In this document: positions 18,239 to 27,075 of the stretch, piece by piece
Position numbering within the stretch: the first letter of the stretch is position 1
How the letters are laid out: each line of letters begins with the position of its first letter
NCBI RefSeq assembly: GCF_040958695.1
Contig: NZ_CP162599.1
Span: forward strand, 3,196,001 to 3,260,000
DNA: 64,000 nt
Direction of reading: 5' to 3'
DNA from: Ornithinibacillus sp. 4-3
GTDB taxonomy: Bacteria > Bacillota > Bacilli > Bacillales > Amphibacillaceae
Notes under the pieces: generated by a model
Databases searched by the model: none
Seen by the model: the letters and a program-made list of their open reading frames with translations, nothing else
What the model was told of the DNA's origin: nothing
Position numbers and translations under genes: made by a program

Positions 18239-19849
18239 TTATGATTCGCGCTGGTAAACAATTTCCCCACCAATCATTGTATATGCTACTTGAACATCCA
18301 ATAGTTCTTCTGTTTCAACCTCCAGTAATGCACGATCAAAAATAACTAAATCAGCTAGCTTGCCAACTTCAATACTTCCTTTTATCTCTTCATCAAATGA
18401 AGCATGTGCTGCATTTATCGTATACATACGAATTGCATCCATTAAATCGATACTTTGGTTAGCACCTACTTCTTGACCATCAAAGGCTTTACGAGTTAGC
18501 GCAGCATGAATTCCCCGCATTGGTGCAAAATCTGTCACCGGGCTATCTGACGTAATTGCCGCTGGAATTTCAGCTTCTAAATAATCTTTCAGCGGAAACA
18601 TATGGTTCGTTCTTTCTCCATAGTTCTTCAAATACCCATCTCCAAATTCATATAGAAAAGCTGGATTTGGTGTTGGAATAATTCCTTGCTTCTTCATTCT
18701 TTCAATCAAATCAGGTGTCGCAATTCCTGCATGTTCAATACGGTGTCTTGCATTAGGACGCGGGCATACTTCATTTGCTTTTTCGATTGTATTTAAAATC
18801 ATATCAATTGCGGCATCGCCTTGCGCATGCACAGTGATTTGCCAGCCTTGCTTATGAGCTTCCACAAATAATTTATCAACAAATTCCTGCTCATAATAAT
18901 GAACTCCGTAATTGTTCGGATCACTTGTGTAAGGCTCTTTTGTCCATATTGTCGGTCCACTGCTACTGCCATCTAAGAAAAGCTTCACAGGTCCTATCTT
19001 GTATTTTTCATTTCCTAAGCCTGTATAGATGCCAGCATCAAGCATACGTTCAACAATTATTTCCGCATTATTCAAAGCTCCAACCATTGCATAAACACGC
19101 GGTTTTAAAAGCCCCTCTAATGCAGCTTTTTGTAGTGCACGCATATTTCTTGGTCCAAAGCTTGTCGCATCATGAATAGAAGTTATCCCTTTTTCTACTA
19201 ATAAATCCGAAGCAATTGCATGTGCTTTATCTAATTCCTCATCTGAAAAAGAAGCTAGTGCTAATAGATTCATATGAGCATTTTCAATTAATAAACCTGT
19301 CAAATCTCCCTGCTCATTCTTCTCATAAATACCTCCTTCTGGGTTAGGTGTGTTTTTATCAATACCAGCCAGTTGAAGTGTATATGAATTTGCTACAGAG
19401 ATATGCGTGCATGTTCTGACAACCAAAATGGGATGTTCCTTAGAAATAGCGTCTAATTCTTCGATGGTTGGATAACGCTTTTCTGCAATTTTTGATTCAT
19501 TAAACCCCCAAGCACGAATCCATTCTCCTTTTGGAGTGTTCTCTTTTGCCTTCCTTAAATCAGTTAAAATATCTTCTATGGAATGAATATGTTCTGCTTT
19601 ACAAGAGACAGATAAAGTATTTGTTCCAATCGTTGTCACATGAAGATGTGCATCGATTAGTCCGGGAGTTAGTGTTTTACCAGCTAAATCAATTACTTCT
19701 GCTTCTCCATCTTCATTTAAAGCTAAAACTTCCTCTGTTGTACCAACTGCTAAAATCTTATCTCCTTTCACCGCAACCGCTTCTACTACATCATTGTTAG
19801 CGTTTACAGTAACAACCTCACCATTAATAAATAATTTAACTTTCTCCAA
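18239..19849 (-). CDS. YtcJ-like amidohydrolase (copy 2)
   Basis: Paralog of the protein at 15372, with the same metal motif LIDAHLHVTTIG, HAQGD, IEHAG and TSDSPVTD sites. I choose the TTG at 19849 because GAGGTG lies seven nt upstream and the product then starts MEKVKLFINGEVVTV, colinear with copy 1 (MDKQTLFINGEVITV), giving 536 residues. Divergence from copy 1 is concentrated in the segment around residues 170-260, which may form the substrate-contacting loops. It is the first gene of this minus-strand run, and the C45 gene follows after 74 nt. Duplication around a C45 gene suggests two related amide substrates. Confidence 0.87.
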   Translation of the reverse strand: MEKVKLFINGEVVTVNANNDVVEAVAVKGDKILAVGTTEEVLALNEDGEAEVIDLAGKTLTPGLIDAHLHVTTIGTNTLSVSCKAEHIHSIEDILTDLRKAKENTPKGEWIRAWGFNESKIAEKRYPTIEELDAISKEHPILVVRTCTHISVANSYTLQLAGIDKNTPNPEGGIYEKNEQGDLTGLLIENAHMNLLALASFSDEELDKAHAIASDLLVEKGITSIHDATSFGPRNMRALQKAALEGLLKPRVYAMVGALNNAEIIVERMLDAGIYTGLGNEKYKIGPVKLFLDGSSSGPTIWTKEPYTSDPNNYGVHYYEQEFVDKLFVEAHKQGWQITVHAQGDAAIDMILNTIEKANEVCPRPNARHRIEHAGIATPDLIERMKKQGIIPTPNPAFLYEFGDGYLKNYGERTNHMFPLKDYLEAEIPAAITSDSPVTDFAPMRGIHAALTRKAFDGQEVGANQSIDLMDAIRMYTINAAHASFDEEIKGSIEVGKLADLVIFDRALLEVETEELLDVQVAYTMIGGEIVYQRES

Positions 19850-20017
19850 TGCATCACACCTCAAATACTTTTACAATATAAAGTTGAAATATTTTTACTT
19901 TTTATATTAATTTAATTTTGCACCTTCTCCCTCGCTTCCGTCAAGTTTTACTTATGCGAAATAAGAAGGAAAGCCTATATGCGAATAAGCAAGGAATTAG
20001 TATCTTTTCACAGAAAA

Positions 20018-20058
20018 AATAGTTGAGATAGCATGCAAATGCAAACTGCTCAACTATT
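20018..20058 (-). terminator. Terminator of the amidase-P1 peptidase operon
   Basis: AATAGTTGAG pairs with CTCAACTATT (10 bp) around a 21-nt loop. TTTTTTCTG follows on the minus strand. Confidence 0.8.
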
Positions 20059-20071
20059 AAAAATATCGTCT

Positions 20072-21034
20072 CTATAACAAGTCCTGATATGCTGGCAATC
20101 CAGCTACCCCTTTAGCTGCTTTTGTTGCTTCAATAACTGCTTCTGCCATAACATCCGCCGCTAATGTACCAACAAGGTCTGCAGATGCTTCCATTTCCCC
20201 TGTTGCTAATGAAAATATTGTATCTCCATCTCTTGATGTATGAATGGGATAGATGGTTTTCGCTAAACCATTATGCGCCATTTCAGCCACCTTTGTCGCC
20301 TTAGGTTTTGTTAAAATTGCATTAGTTGCCACTACCCCAATTGTCGTATTTGTATTTGCTGGAGCCATAATCCCTTCATTCTCTAGCATCCATTCCATAC
20401 TGCTACGAATTTTCCCATTATCGTCACGGGTACCTGCAAGTATTTCTCCTGTGGATGGATCCCGCACTTCTCCCACTGGATTTACTGCTACAATTGCAGC
20501 AACTACCAGTCCATTTGGGAATACTTTAGAAACAGAACCTAGACCACCTTTCATGGCACGATGAAATTCAGCAACCTTTCCTATTGTTGCTCCACATCCT
20601 GCGCCTACATTCCCTAATGGAAACACACCACGTTTTGCATTTTTTGCTGCTTCATAACCCATTTGCTTGTCTGGACGTATAGTCCCATCTCCGATTCCTA
20701 AATCAAAAATAATTGCACCTGCTACTAACGGCAAAGTGAGACCACCAAAAGAACTACCTAACTTTTGTTCTTCTAAATATTGCACCACACCACTAGCTGT
20801 TTCTAAACCGTAAATACTTCCGCCAGATAGGATAATTCCATGCACTTCTTCTAAGGAATGAATTGGATGAAGTCCATCTGTTCCAATCGTTCCTGGTGCG
20901 GATCCACGTACATCTACTCCACAAACTGCACCATTTTCTATAATTAAAGCTGTACATCCTGTCAATGCTTGATGATTTTCCGCGTGACCTACTTTTATAC
21001 CTGGTACATCTGTAATATTATTAAATATTGTCAT
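20072..21034 (-). CDS. P1 family (S58/DmpA-type) peptidase
   Basis: Member of the S58 DmpA/P1 family, whose proenzymes self-cleave into two subunits and act as aminopeptidases or beta-peptidyl aminopeptidases. The N-terminal VPGIKVGHAE, CGVDVRGSAPGT and GGSIYGLETASGVVQYLEE segments are characteristic. By alignment from memory with DmpA, the self-cleavage nucleophile would be the first Thr of TTIGVVATNA, near residue 237. GAGGAGAATC precedes the ATG, which directly follows the upstream amidase stop (TAA-ATG), so the genes are translationally coupled. At 320 residues it is shorter than DmpA (about 375) and matches the cytosolic P1 members. A beta-amino amide substrate would fit the beta-alanine catabolic pair at 7-10 kb, but this is inferred. 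Confidence 0.85.
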   Translation of the reverse strand: MTIFNNITDVPGIKVGHAENHQALTGCTALIIENGAVCGVDVRGSAPGTIGTDGLHPIHSLEEVHGIILSGGSIYGLETASGVVQYLEEQKLGSSFGGLTLPLVAGAIIFDLGIGDGTIRPDKQMGYEAAKNAKRGVFPLGNVGAGCGATIGKVAEFHRAMKGGLGSVSKVFPNGLVVAAIVAVNPVGEVRDPSTGEILAGTRDDNGKIRSSMEWMLENEGIMAPANTNTTIGVVATNAILTKPKATKVAEMAHNGLAKTIYPIHTSRDGDTIFSLATGEMEASADLVGTLAADVMAEAVIEATKAAKGVAGLPAYQDLL

Positions 21035-22417
21035 TTATAGATTCTCCTCTAATAATTTGGGTCTTTGATGTATTAAATTCATTTTCTCGACTGCATAGGC
21101 AGTATTTAATACAGTTGCCTCCTCAAAGTAAGCTCCAATAATTTGTAAACCTACAGGCATTCCTTCAGATAAACCACATGGAATTGAAATAGCTGGTAAG
21201 CCAGTAATGTTTGAAAAATTAGTAAAACGAAGAAGTCCGTCAAATAAACTTACTTCTTTTCCAGCTAATTGAATCCTGCTTTCGCCAATGACTGGAGGAA
21301 TAACTGCCAAGGTGGGGGAAATAATGACATCAATTTCTTTAAATAATGCTTTGCATTCCTCTTCCAAGTATTTCTTTATCTCTAAGGCATGTAAATAATC
21401 AACAACAGTTGGGAGATCTTCCTTTATTTCGTCTTGAATATCTTTGCCAAAGTCAGTAGGACGCTGCATCCGATTTTCCTGATGCAGTCCAGCAAATTCA
21501 GAACGTAAAATAACAGATTGTGCCCATTTCAATTTATCAATAGATGGTAAATCAAAAGTTGTTAACTCTGCGCCTTCCTTTACTAAGTGCTCAATAACAC
21601 CATGTACTATCGATTCAATTTCTGGGTTTACTTGATCAAAGAAGAAGTCTTCATGAATCCCTATCTTCAATCCTTTTACATCACCCGAAAGTCCCTGTGT
21701 AAACGTTCCTTGCCCTGTTTCTGCAATAATATCAAGCATTAGCGCCGCATCTTTTACCGTCTTTGTCATAGGTCCAATATGATCAAGTGTGGATGCTAAT
21801 GGAAAACTTCCAGCATTGCTGACACGACCATATGTCGGTTTTAATCCAACAATGCCACAGGCTGAAGCAGGAATACGAATGGAACCTCCAGTATCTGTGC
21901 CTAATGCCGCAAATGCCATATGTGCAGCAACAGCAGCGCCTGAGCCACCACTAGATCCTCCTGGAATACGCCCTAAATCCCATGGATTATGTACTGCTCC
22001 ATAATGTGGATTATTATTCGTAATACTCCAAGCATACTCATGCATATTAAGCTTTCCAGTAAAAATAGCTCCTCCATCCCTTAACTTTTCAATCACCTTC
22101 GCATCATGATCTGGTACAAAGTGTTGATGAATTTTCGAACCAATCGTTGAAATATTCTCTTTAATATAGATATTATCCTTTATTCCAATTGGAATTCCGT
22201 GATATTTTCCACGATAAACGCCATTCAGAATTTCCTGTTCTGCTTTTTCTGCTGCTTCCTCAGCTTCTTTGCGAGTAATTGTGATATAAGCATTTACTTT
22301 ATCATTAAATTTTTCTGCATGGTCTAACACTAACTTTGTTAATTCTACTGGAGAAATTTCTTTATTTTCTATGGATGAAGCTATTTCTTCAATAGATTTA
22401 AATAAAACATCTTTCAT
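21035..22417 (-). CDS. Amidase (amidase signature family)
   Basis: Ser-cisSer-Lys amidase of 460 residues. The triad is K80 (GIKDNIY), S155 (PGGSSGGSG) and S179 (GTDTGGSI), with the same spacing as in GatA (79/154/178). It lacks the GatB/GatC neighbours that would mark a tRNA amidotransferase subunit, so a catabolic amidase is likely. The glycine-rich and LKPTYGRVS segments are canonical. CAGGAGATG precedes the ATG. It leads a two-gene operon with the P1 peptidase, consistent with sequential hydrolysis of an amide or peptide substrate. A hairpin at 22456-22478 separates it from the symporter unit. Confidence 0.88.
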   Translation of the reverse strand: MKDVLFKSIEEIASSIENKEISPVELTKLVLDHAEKFNDKVNAYITITRKEAEEAAEKAEQEILNGVYRGKYHGIPIGIKDNIYIKENISTIGSKIHQHFVPDHDAKVIEKLRDGGAIFTGKLNMHEYAWSITNNNPHYGAVHNPWDLGRIPGGSSGGSGAAVAAHMAFAALGTDTGGSIRIPASACGIVGLKPTYGRVSNAGSFPLASTLDHIGPMTKTVKDAALMLDIIAETGQGTFTQGLSGDVKGLKIGIHEDFFFDQVNPEIESIVHGVIEHLVKEGAELTTFDLPSIDKLKWAQSVILRSEFAGLHQENRMQRPTDFGKDIQDEIKEDLPTVVDYLHALEIKKYLEEECKALFKEIDVIISPTLAVIPPVIGESRIQLAGKEVSLFDGLLRFTNFSNITGLPAISIPCGLSEGMPVGLQIIGAYFEEATVLNTAYAVEKMNLIHQRPKLLEENL

Positions 22418-22455
22418 TTGAACATCTCCTGACTTCTAAAATAACGGACAAAGAA

Positions 22456-22478
22456 GGATGCTAGTTTAGCTAACATCC
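22456..22478 (-). terminator. Short terminator after the symporter unit
   Basis: GGATG (22456-22460) pairs with CATCC (22474-22478), extended by TAG/CTA, with TTCTTTG following on the minus strand. The stem is short. Confidence 0.5.
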
Positions 22479-22633
22479 CTTTTAAAAAATTATCATCGTA
22501 ATCTATGCAAAACGAACTTCATTTGTATTAGCCTGTTAAAGAAACTATATCATAGATAAAAAAAGCTTTTTCATCTTAATCGAATGAATCTAACTACTAG
22601 TAGAAGTGCCATCTATTACTAAATAAAGATAGT

Positions 22634-22756
22634 TCACCAAATCTGTTTCTGCTTCAATTCATAAATAAAATAAGCAAATATTGTAATCATTAACACACCT
22701 GAAACAATAATACTTCCCCAAACCATTAACTTAAAAAACAGTAACGAGACAATCAT
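22634..22756 (-). CDS. 40-residue membrane protein coupled to the symporter
   Basis: A single hydrophobic helix (residues 2-33) is followed by a short charged tail (YELKQKQIW). The start codon overlaps the symporter stop (ATGA), so it would be translated by termination-reinitiation; the nearest upstream Shine-Dalgarno-like GGAGAG lies inside the symporter's last codons. One-helix partners are known for SSS and related sodium-coupled transporters in Bacillaceae, and this looks like one. The exact family is not recognised. Support comes from position, overlap and the uninterrupted helix. Confidence 0.6.
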   Translation of the reverse strand: MIVSLLFFKLMVWGSIIVSGVLMITIFAYFIYELKQKQIW

Positions 22757-24183
22757 TTTGCACTCTCCTTTTCATCTAAGCCTACTCTAATTAGTTTCTG
22801 CCAATTGAAATCTGAAGGTGCTACTAATGTTCCTAACCAACAGATTAGGAAGGATAACCAACCGCTTACAACAACTCCTTGTAAGCTACCTACTGTATAA
22901 TAGGTGATATAACCGCCTATTATAGCAAATATCGCTGCGTAAAATGCAGCATTTATATTAAGCTTTTTCCAGAAAAGCCCGAATACAATTGGGAAGATAA
23001 GTGCTGCATTCATGACTCCTAAGAAAATAAGCATTTGGAGCATAGAAGTAAATTTTGGTAGACTAACAAGTAAACCGACAATTCCAATTGTAATTGTTGC
23101 TATCTTCGCAAAAGCCAATTGTTGTTTCCCTGTTGCCTTAGGCTTCATTTTCAAGTAAACATCATTTAAAACTAACGAAACAATCGCATTTAATAGAGCC
23201 GCAATTGTTGAAGCAAGCGCCGCCCATACTCCTATTAGAAATGCCCAGGATGCGAATTCTCCTCCATAAACCTGTGCAATAAATGGTGCTACTTGGTTTA
23301 CTTCTTTAGGTGCTTGACCAGTTCCAAGCGCAACAAAAGCAAGAGTTGCTACCGCTAACGGAACAAAACACCAGCCAATTCCAGATAAAGTAAAGATACT
23401 AAATACCCTATCTCGACGAATAGCATAGGCCCTTTGCCAGAATGTATTATCCATAAATACCTCTCCGATTCCAAGCACTGGAGCAGCAAATAAAAATAAT
23501 AAACCAGCTGGTGCTAATAAATCGAGAGAGCCAAGATCTAATTCTTTCATTCCATTATAGACAGGTGCAACACCCGTAGTAAAATATACTAATGGCGGTA
23601 CAACTACTATAACAATTAGAATTAACATTACTTGAATAAAGGCTAAACCTGTCACAGAAGAAAATCCACCCATAGAAGCATATACAATTACAATTGCAAA
23701 AGTTAATATAACCGCAAGCTCGTAAGGCACCTCAAAAATTTGCTCTAATAATAAACCTCCACCAATCCCTTGAGTCATTAAAAAACCAAACACCCAAATA
23801 AAAGACATTGCAATAAAAAAATAATAGTTCTTATGATCAAATCTATGTTTAAAGAAATCTCCAACTGTTCGCCCATTAGGAAGCACTTCATGAATTCGTT
23901 TCGCTAATGGTGCGAACGCCATAACAGCAATTCCACCTAATGCTGCATAACCAATGGCTCCTAAAACACCATCATTGTAAGCAGCTTCTGGACCTGCCAT
24001 TACCGTATTACCTGTAATCCAAAAGGCAAGTAATGAAGTTGTTCCAAAAGCTACTCCTAGCTTCCCTCTTCCACTAACATACTGGTCAACCGAAGACACC
24101 TTTCGAGAAATAAACCAACTTGTAATAATAAATATTGCACCTAAAATTAAAATAATAATTACATTTGTCCAAGGAATTTGCAT
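22753..24183 (-). CDS. Sodium:solute symporter (SSS family)
   Basis: Sodium-coupled secondary transporter of 476 residues with about 13 predicted membrane helices. The N-terminal SRKVSSVDQYVSGRGKLG segment, AFWITGNTVMAGPEAAYNDG (residues 53-72) and GRTVGDFFKHRF are typical of the SSS/PanF-like group. It is the middle gene of a three-gene unit: a 37-residue membrane protein ends immediately before its ATG, and a 40-residue one overlaps its stop. Divergent transcription from a PucR-type regulator suggests induction by the transported compound. The substrate could be a nitrogen-containing amide, ureide or amino acid derivative, but the sequence does not decide. Confidence 0.88.
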   Translation of the reverse strand: MQIPWTNVIIILILGAIFIITSWFISRKVSSVDQYVSGRGKLGVAFGTTSLLAFWITGNTVMAGPEAAYNDGVLGAIGYAALGGIAVMAFAPLAKRIHEVLPNGRTVGDFFKHRFDHKNYYFFIAMSFIWVFGFLMTQGIGGGLLLEQIFEVPYELAVILTFAIVIVYASMGGFSSVTGLAFIQVMLILIVIVVVPPLVYFTTGVAPVYNGMKELDLGSLDLLAPAGLLFLFAAPVLGIGEVFMDNTFWQRAYAIRRDRVFSIFTLSGIGWCFVPLAVATLAFVALGTGQAPKEVNQVAPFIAQVYGGEFASWAFLIGVWAALASTIAALLNAIVSLVLNDVYLKMKPKATGKQQLAFAKIATITIGIVGLLVSLPKFTSMLQMLIFLGVMNAALIFPIVFGLFWKKLNINAAFYAAIFAIIGGYITYYTVGSLQGVVVSGWLSFLICWLGTLVAPSDFNWQKLIRVGLDEKESAK

Positions 24184-24297
24184 TTACTTTTTGTCACTCC
24201 TCTTCTCCACGTCACCATACAAACCCAAATATGGTCCATAAGATACTACTACTGTAATAGCTAAGATGGTTACACTAGCAATAAGCCAAAATGTCAC
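24184..24297 (-). CDS. 37-residue membrane protein leading the symporter unit
   Basis: The protein has one membrane helix (about residues 3-22, FWLIASVTILAITVVVSYG) and a charged tail ending EKRSDKK. The start is GTG with GGAGGG seven nt upstream. The TAA stop is followed at once by the symporter ATG, so the reading frames are coupled. It resembles the small accessory proteins placed before Bacillaceae symporters. The unusually good ribosome site and conserved-looking order argue for a real gene despite its length. Confidence 0.65.
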   Translation of the reverse strand: MTFWLIASVTILAITVVVSYGPYLGLYGDVEKRSDKK

Positions 24298-24367
24298 TCC
24301 TTCTCCCTCCTATTCTATTAATTTAAAATAATTAATAAGCGGAACTATTTAGCCAATTGATAATCAT

Positions 24368-24390
24368 TAGACAAAATGTTAAAATGTCTT
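24368..24390. promoter_or_regulatory. Candidate operator in the symporter/pucR divergent region
   Basis: TAGACAAAATGTTAAA followed by AATGTCTT gives a dyad AGACA-N11-TGTCT. The first 16 nt are identical to 10667-10682 near mmsA. It lies between the divergent start codons at 24297 and 24493, where a PucR regulator would be expected to bind. Confidence 0.45.
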
Positions 24391-24492
24391 CGAACTTCTT
24401 TAAAATAAAAAAAATTAACAAATAAAACAATCGTTTCTCTAAAGTTCATCGTTTGCTAATAAGTAAATTACAATGAATAGAAAGGGATTATT

Positions 24493-26067
24493 ATGGAATT
24501 AAAAGTAAAGGATATTTTGCATCGTCCCCATTTTGAAAACGCTGAAGTAATTACTGGCAAAAAAGGTTTAGATAAAACCATTAATTGGGTTCATGTGGTT
24601 GAAATAAATAAATTTGGTCATCTTTTGCATGGGCAAGAAATGATTCTGACTACTGGTATTAGTTGGGTTCATGACCGTACAAAATCCCTTGATTATCTAG
24701 AACAATTGATTGATAATAATGCATCTGTTCTATGCATTGAATTAACTGGTGATAAAAAAGATTTGCCTAATGAAATGCTAGAATTAGCAGAGGAACATCA
24801 TTTTCCAATTATTTTATTTCATAAAGAAGTTAAATTTATTGATATTACTAAGGATATTCATAAATTATTATTAAATTACCAAGAAAATATCTGGCTAGAT
24901 TTAGAAAATCTTTATAGAACGATGCATCAAAATTTAGTTTCCAATGGACCAATTGAAGAATTCATTCGTATTTTGCACCAGGGAACGAGAAAACAAATTG
25001 CTTTAATCCAGCATCAAGAGCAAGAGTGGTTTTTTCCTATCCCATCCGCTAAACAAAGAATACAATGGCTTCAAGAAATAGAGATACATGCTTATTTTTC
25101 AATCCCAATCTACTTTTTAAATGATGTCATTGCCACACTATATATTATTGAAGATGTAGAACAAATCACTGTATTCGATCAGTTTGCTGCAAATCGATGT
25201 AGTGAATTTCTAACACAATACTTTTGGAAATTCCATCAACAAATTGAAATTCAACAAGCTAAAAAGAACGAATGGTTAACAGAGGCAATAGCTGGTAACC
25301 TATCTCGAGATAACATTTTAGATTCTATTCACCAAATCGTACCACAAGCAAAAGCTGATAATATGATCATTGGCGTCGTACCACAGAACAACCAGGTATT
25401 AACAAAGAGAGCAAATGATAGTTTTCTTACTGGCACGTTAATGACCATTCGTTCCATTTTTGAAAATCACGGTTTTTATTTAATTGCAACTCGTATGAGA
25501 GAACACCATTGCTATGTTTTATTACTATTAAACCAACTTGAACCTACCACACTATATAAACGTATTACGAAATCACAGCAACTTTTCAAACAAGCAAACT
25601 CGATGATTTTCAGCCAAGATCTCATGAAATGGATTAGCTTCGGAAAGGTAATTCAAAATCCTGAACACATTCCTCAATCCTTCCAAACGGCAATGTCTAC
25701 ATTAAAATACCAAGAGGATATTGCATCATTGGAGGAACCTTTTTATTATCAATTGACAACATATCGTTTAATTGATCAAATGAAGAACAGGAAAGAATTA
25801 GATTCTATTATCAATGATTATCTCGGTCCACTATTACAATATGATAAAAATAAAGGAACAGAACTACTAAAAACTTTACAGATCTATTTTAAAAACTTCG
25901 GTGCTAAAAATGAAACTGCAAAAGATTTATTTATCGTAAGGCAAACATTATATCATCGCTTAGATAAAATTGAAGAAATTCTTGGGGAGGATTATTTAGA
26001 ACAACATAAAAGAGTAATGATTGAATTCGCAATGTATGCATTAGACTATTTAGCAAAAACAAAATAA
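24493..26067 (+). CDS. PucR family transcriptional regulator (1)
   Basis: Activator-type regulator of 524 residues. The N-terminal PucR domain (about residues 1-125) begins with LKVKDILHRPHFENAEVITG and contains INWVHVVEI. The C-terminal PucR-type helix-turn-helix is near residues 475-500 (TAKDLFIVRQTLYHRLDKIE). Family members sense purine catabolites, GABA or proline-like compounds. GAAAGGGATTATT precedes the ATG. It is divergent from the symporter unit and followed by a DUF1028 gene 79 nt downstream. Likely targets are both directions of this divergent region and, through a shared 16-nt motif, perhaps mmsA. Confidence 0.88.
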   Translation: MELKVKDILHRPHFENAEVITGKKGLDKTINWVHVVEINKFGHLLHGQEMILTTGISWVHDRTKSLDYLEQLIDNNASVLCIELTGDKKDLPNEMLELAEEHHFPIILFHKEVKFIDITKDIHKLLLNYQENIWLDLENLYRTMHQNLVSNGPIEEFIRILHQGTRKQIALIQHQEQEWFFPIPSAKQRIQWLQEIEIHAYFSIPIYFLNDVIATLYIIEDVEQITVFDQFAANRCSEFLTQYFWKFHQQIEIQQAKKNEWLTEAIAGNLSRDNILDSIHQIVPQAKADNMIIGVVPQNNQVLTKRANDSFLTGTLMTIRSIFENHGFYLIATRMREHHCYVLLLLNQLEPTTLYKRITKSQQLFKQANSMIFSQDLMKWISFGKVIQNPEHIPQSFQTAMSTLKYQEDIASLEEPFYYQLTTYRLIDQMKNRKELDSIINDYLGPLLQYDKNKGTELLKTLQIYFKNFGAKNETAKDLFIVRQTLYHRLDKIEEILGEDYLEQHKRVMIEFAMYALDYLAKTK

Positions 26068-26146
26068 TCTATGAATCTATTTCATCGTAGAAAACCTACT
26101 ACTATGCTATTATACAAATAAGCAAAAAACGAAGGAGTGTTATTAA

Positions 26147-26851
26147 ATGACTTTTTCAATTACTGCAAAATGCGAAAAAACTGGGCAATTTGGTGTTGCA
26201 GTTTCCACCGCAGTTCCTGGTGTTGGTGGACTATGTCCATTTGCGAAAGCAGGTGTTGGTGCGATCGCATCACAATCATTTGTTAACCCATATATCGGAA
26301 TTAATGGCCTGAAATATTTGGAGCAAGGCCTTTCTGCACAAGAAGTAGCAGATAAAGTGTTAGCAGAGGATCCTTTACCTGAACAGCGCCAATTTTCTAT
26401 TGTTGATAAAGATGGAAATGCTATTTCTTACTCAGGTGATCAATGTGACACATGGTATGGGCATAAAACAGGAGAAAATTATGCAGTAGCAGGGAATATG
26501 CTAGTGGATGAAAACACAGTAGCAGCTGCAGCTAAGGCATTTGAAAAAAACGCAGATTTGACGCTTTCTGATCGTTTGCTTTGTGCATTAGAAGCAGGGC
26601 AAGCTGCTGGTGGCGATAAACGCGGTAGACAATCCGCTGCATTATACGTTGTGCATGAAGAAGATTATGCTTTCTGTGACTTACGTGTGGATGAACATAT
26701 AGATCCTGTAAAAGAATTACGCCGTGTGTATGAGGTAGCTCAAGAACAGTTAGCACCACTTGTTGCTATGCTACCTACAAAGAAGCATCCAGCTGGGAGA
26801 TTTGATTTCGATCATTCTAGAGAGCTTGGACTTTTACAAGATGATAAATAA
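26147..26851 (+). CDS. DUF1028 Ntn-hydrolase-like protein (1)
   Basis: DUF1028 family, a predicted Ntn-hydrolase fold related to proteasome-type subunits. The N-terminus TFSITAKCEKTGQFGVAVST (residues 2-21) is the family signature, and CPFAKAGVGAIASQSF, GVNGLKYL-type and AAGGDKRGRQSAALYV segments follow. At 234 residues it equals its paralog at 45589. GAAGGAGTG precedes the ATG. The biochemical activity of the family is unsettled; peptide or amide hydrolysis has been suggested. It lies downstream of pucR(1) and may be co-transcribed with it. A dispersed repeat and a terminator follow. Confidence 0.85.
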   Translation: MTFSITAKCEKTGQFGVAVSTAVPGVGGLCPFAKAGVGAIASQSFVNPYIGINGLKYLEQGLSAQEVADKVLAEDPLPEQRQFSIVDKDGNAISYSGDQCDTWYGHKTGENYAVAGNMLVDENTVAAAAKAFEKNADLTLSDRLLCALEAGQAAGGDKRGRQSAALYVVHEEDYAFCDLRVDEHIDPVKELRRVYEVAQEQLAPLVAMLPTKKHPAGRFDFDHSRELGLLQDDK

Positions 26852-26859
26852 TAATGAAC

Positions 26860-27016
26860 GAAAAGCGCAAGTCGCGCCCTTACAGGCTAGGTACACGACG
26901 TAACGACCTAAAGGGACGTGTTTCCTTTATCTCGGTTGCGCCACTCCAATCTCTACGTTTTTCGACGCATAGGCTATCTCTGAATAAGAATAAATTTGGT
27001 GCAAAACTTTTATACT
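26860..27016. repeat. Dispersed repeat, copy 1
   Basis: A roughly 157-nt element begins GAAAAGCG and ends with GCTATCTCTGAATAAGAA...TGCAAAACTTTTATA. Its 41-nt core at 26917-26957 is the inverse of 50027-50067 (40 of 41 positions match), while the right end matches 50148-50189 in direct orientation. G+C is higher than the surroundings. A terminator hairpin follows immediately. The 63-codon frame within it is not considered a gene. Confidence 0.7.
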
Positions 27017-27030
27017 TCCTTATCTCCCCA

Positions 27031-27074
27031 AAAAGCTTCTGATTAACATATTACTGATAATCAGAAGCTTTTTT
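27031..27074. terminator. Bidirectional terminator
   Basis: AAAAGCTTCTGATTA pairs perfectly with TAATCAGAAGCTTTT (15 bp) and is followed by a seven-T run on the plus strand. It serves the DUF1028 gene and the convergent amidohydrolase gene. Confidence 0.85.
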
Positions 27075-27075
27075 T

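Noticed and set aside
21035..22417. Amidase as GatA of a tRNA amidotransferase
   Set aside because: The catalytic triad spacing fits GatA, but no gatB or gatC is adjacent and it is coupled to a P1 peptidase.
26854..27042. 63-codon plus-strand frame (starting MNEKRKSRPYRLGTRR)
   Set aside because: It lies wholly within the dispersed repeat and has no proper ribosome site; composition reflects the repeat.
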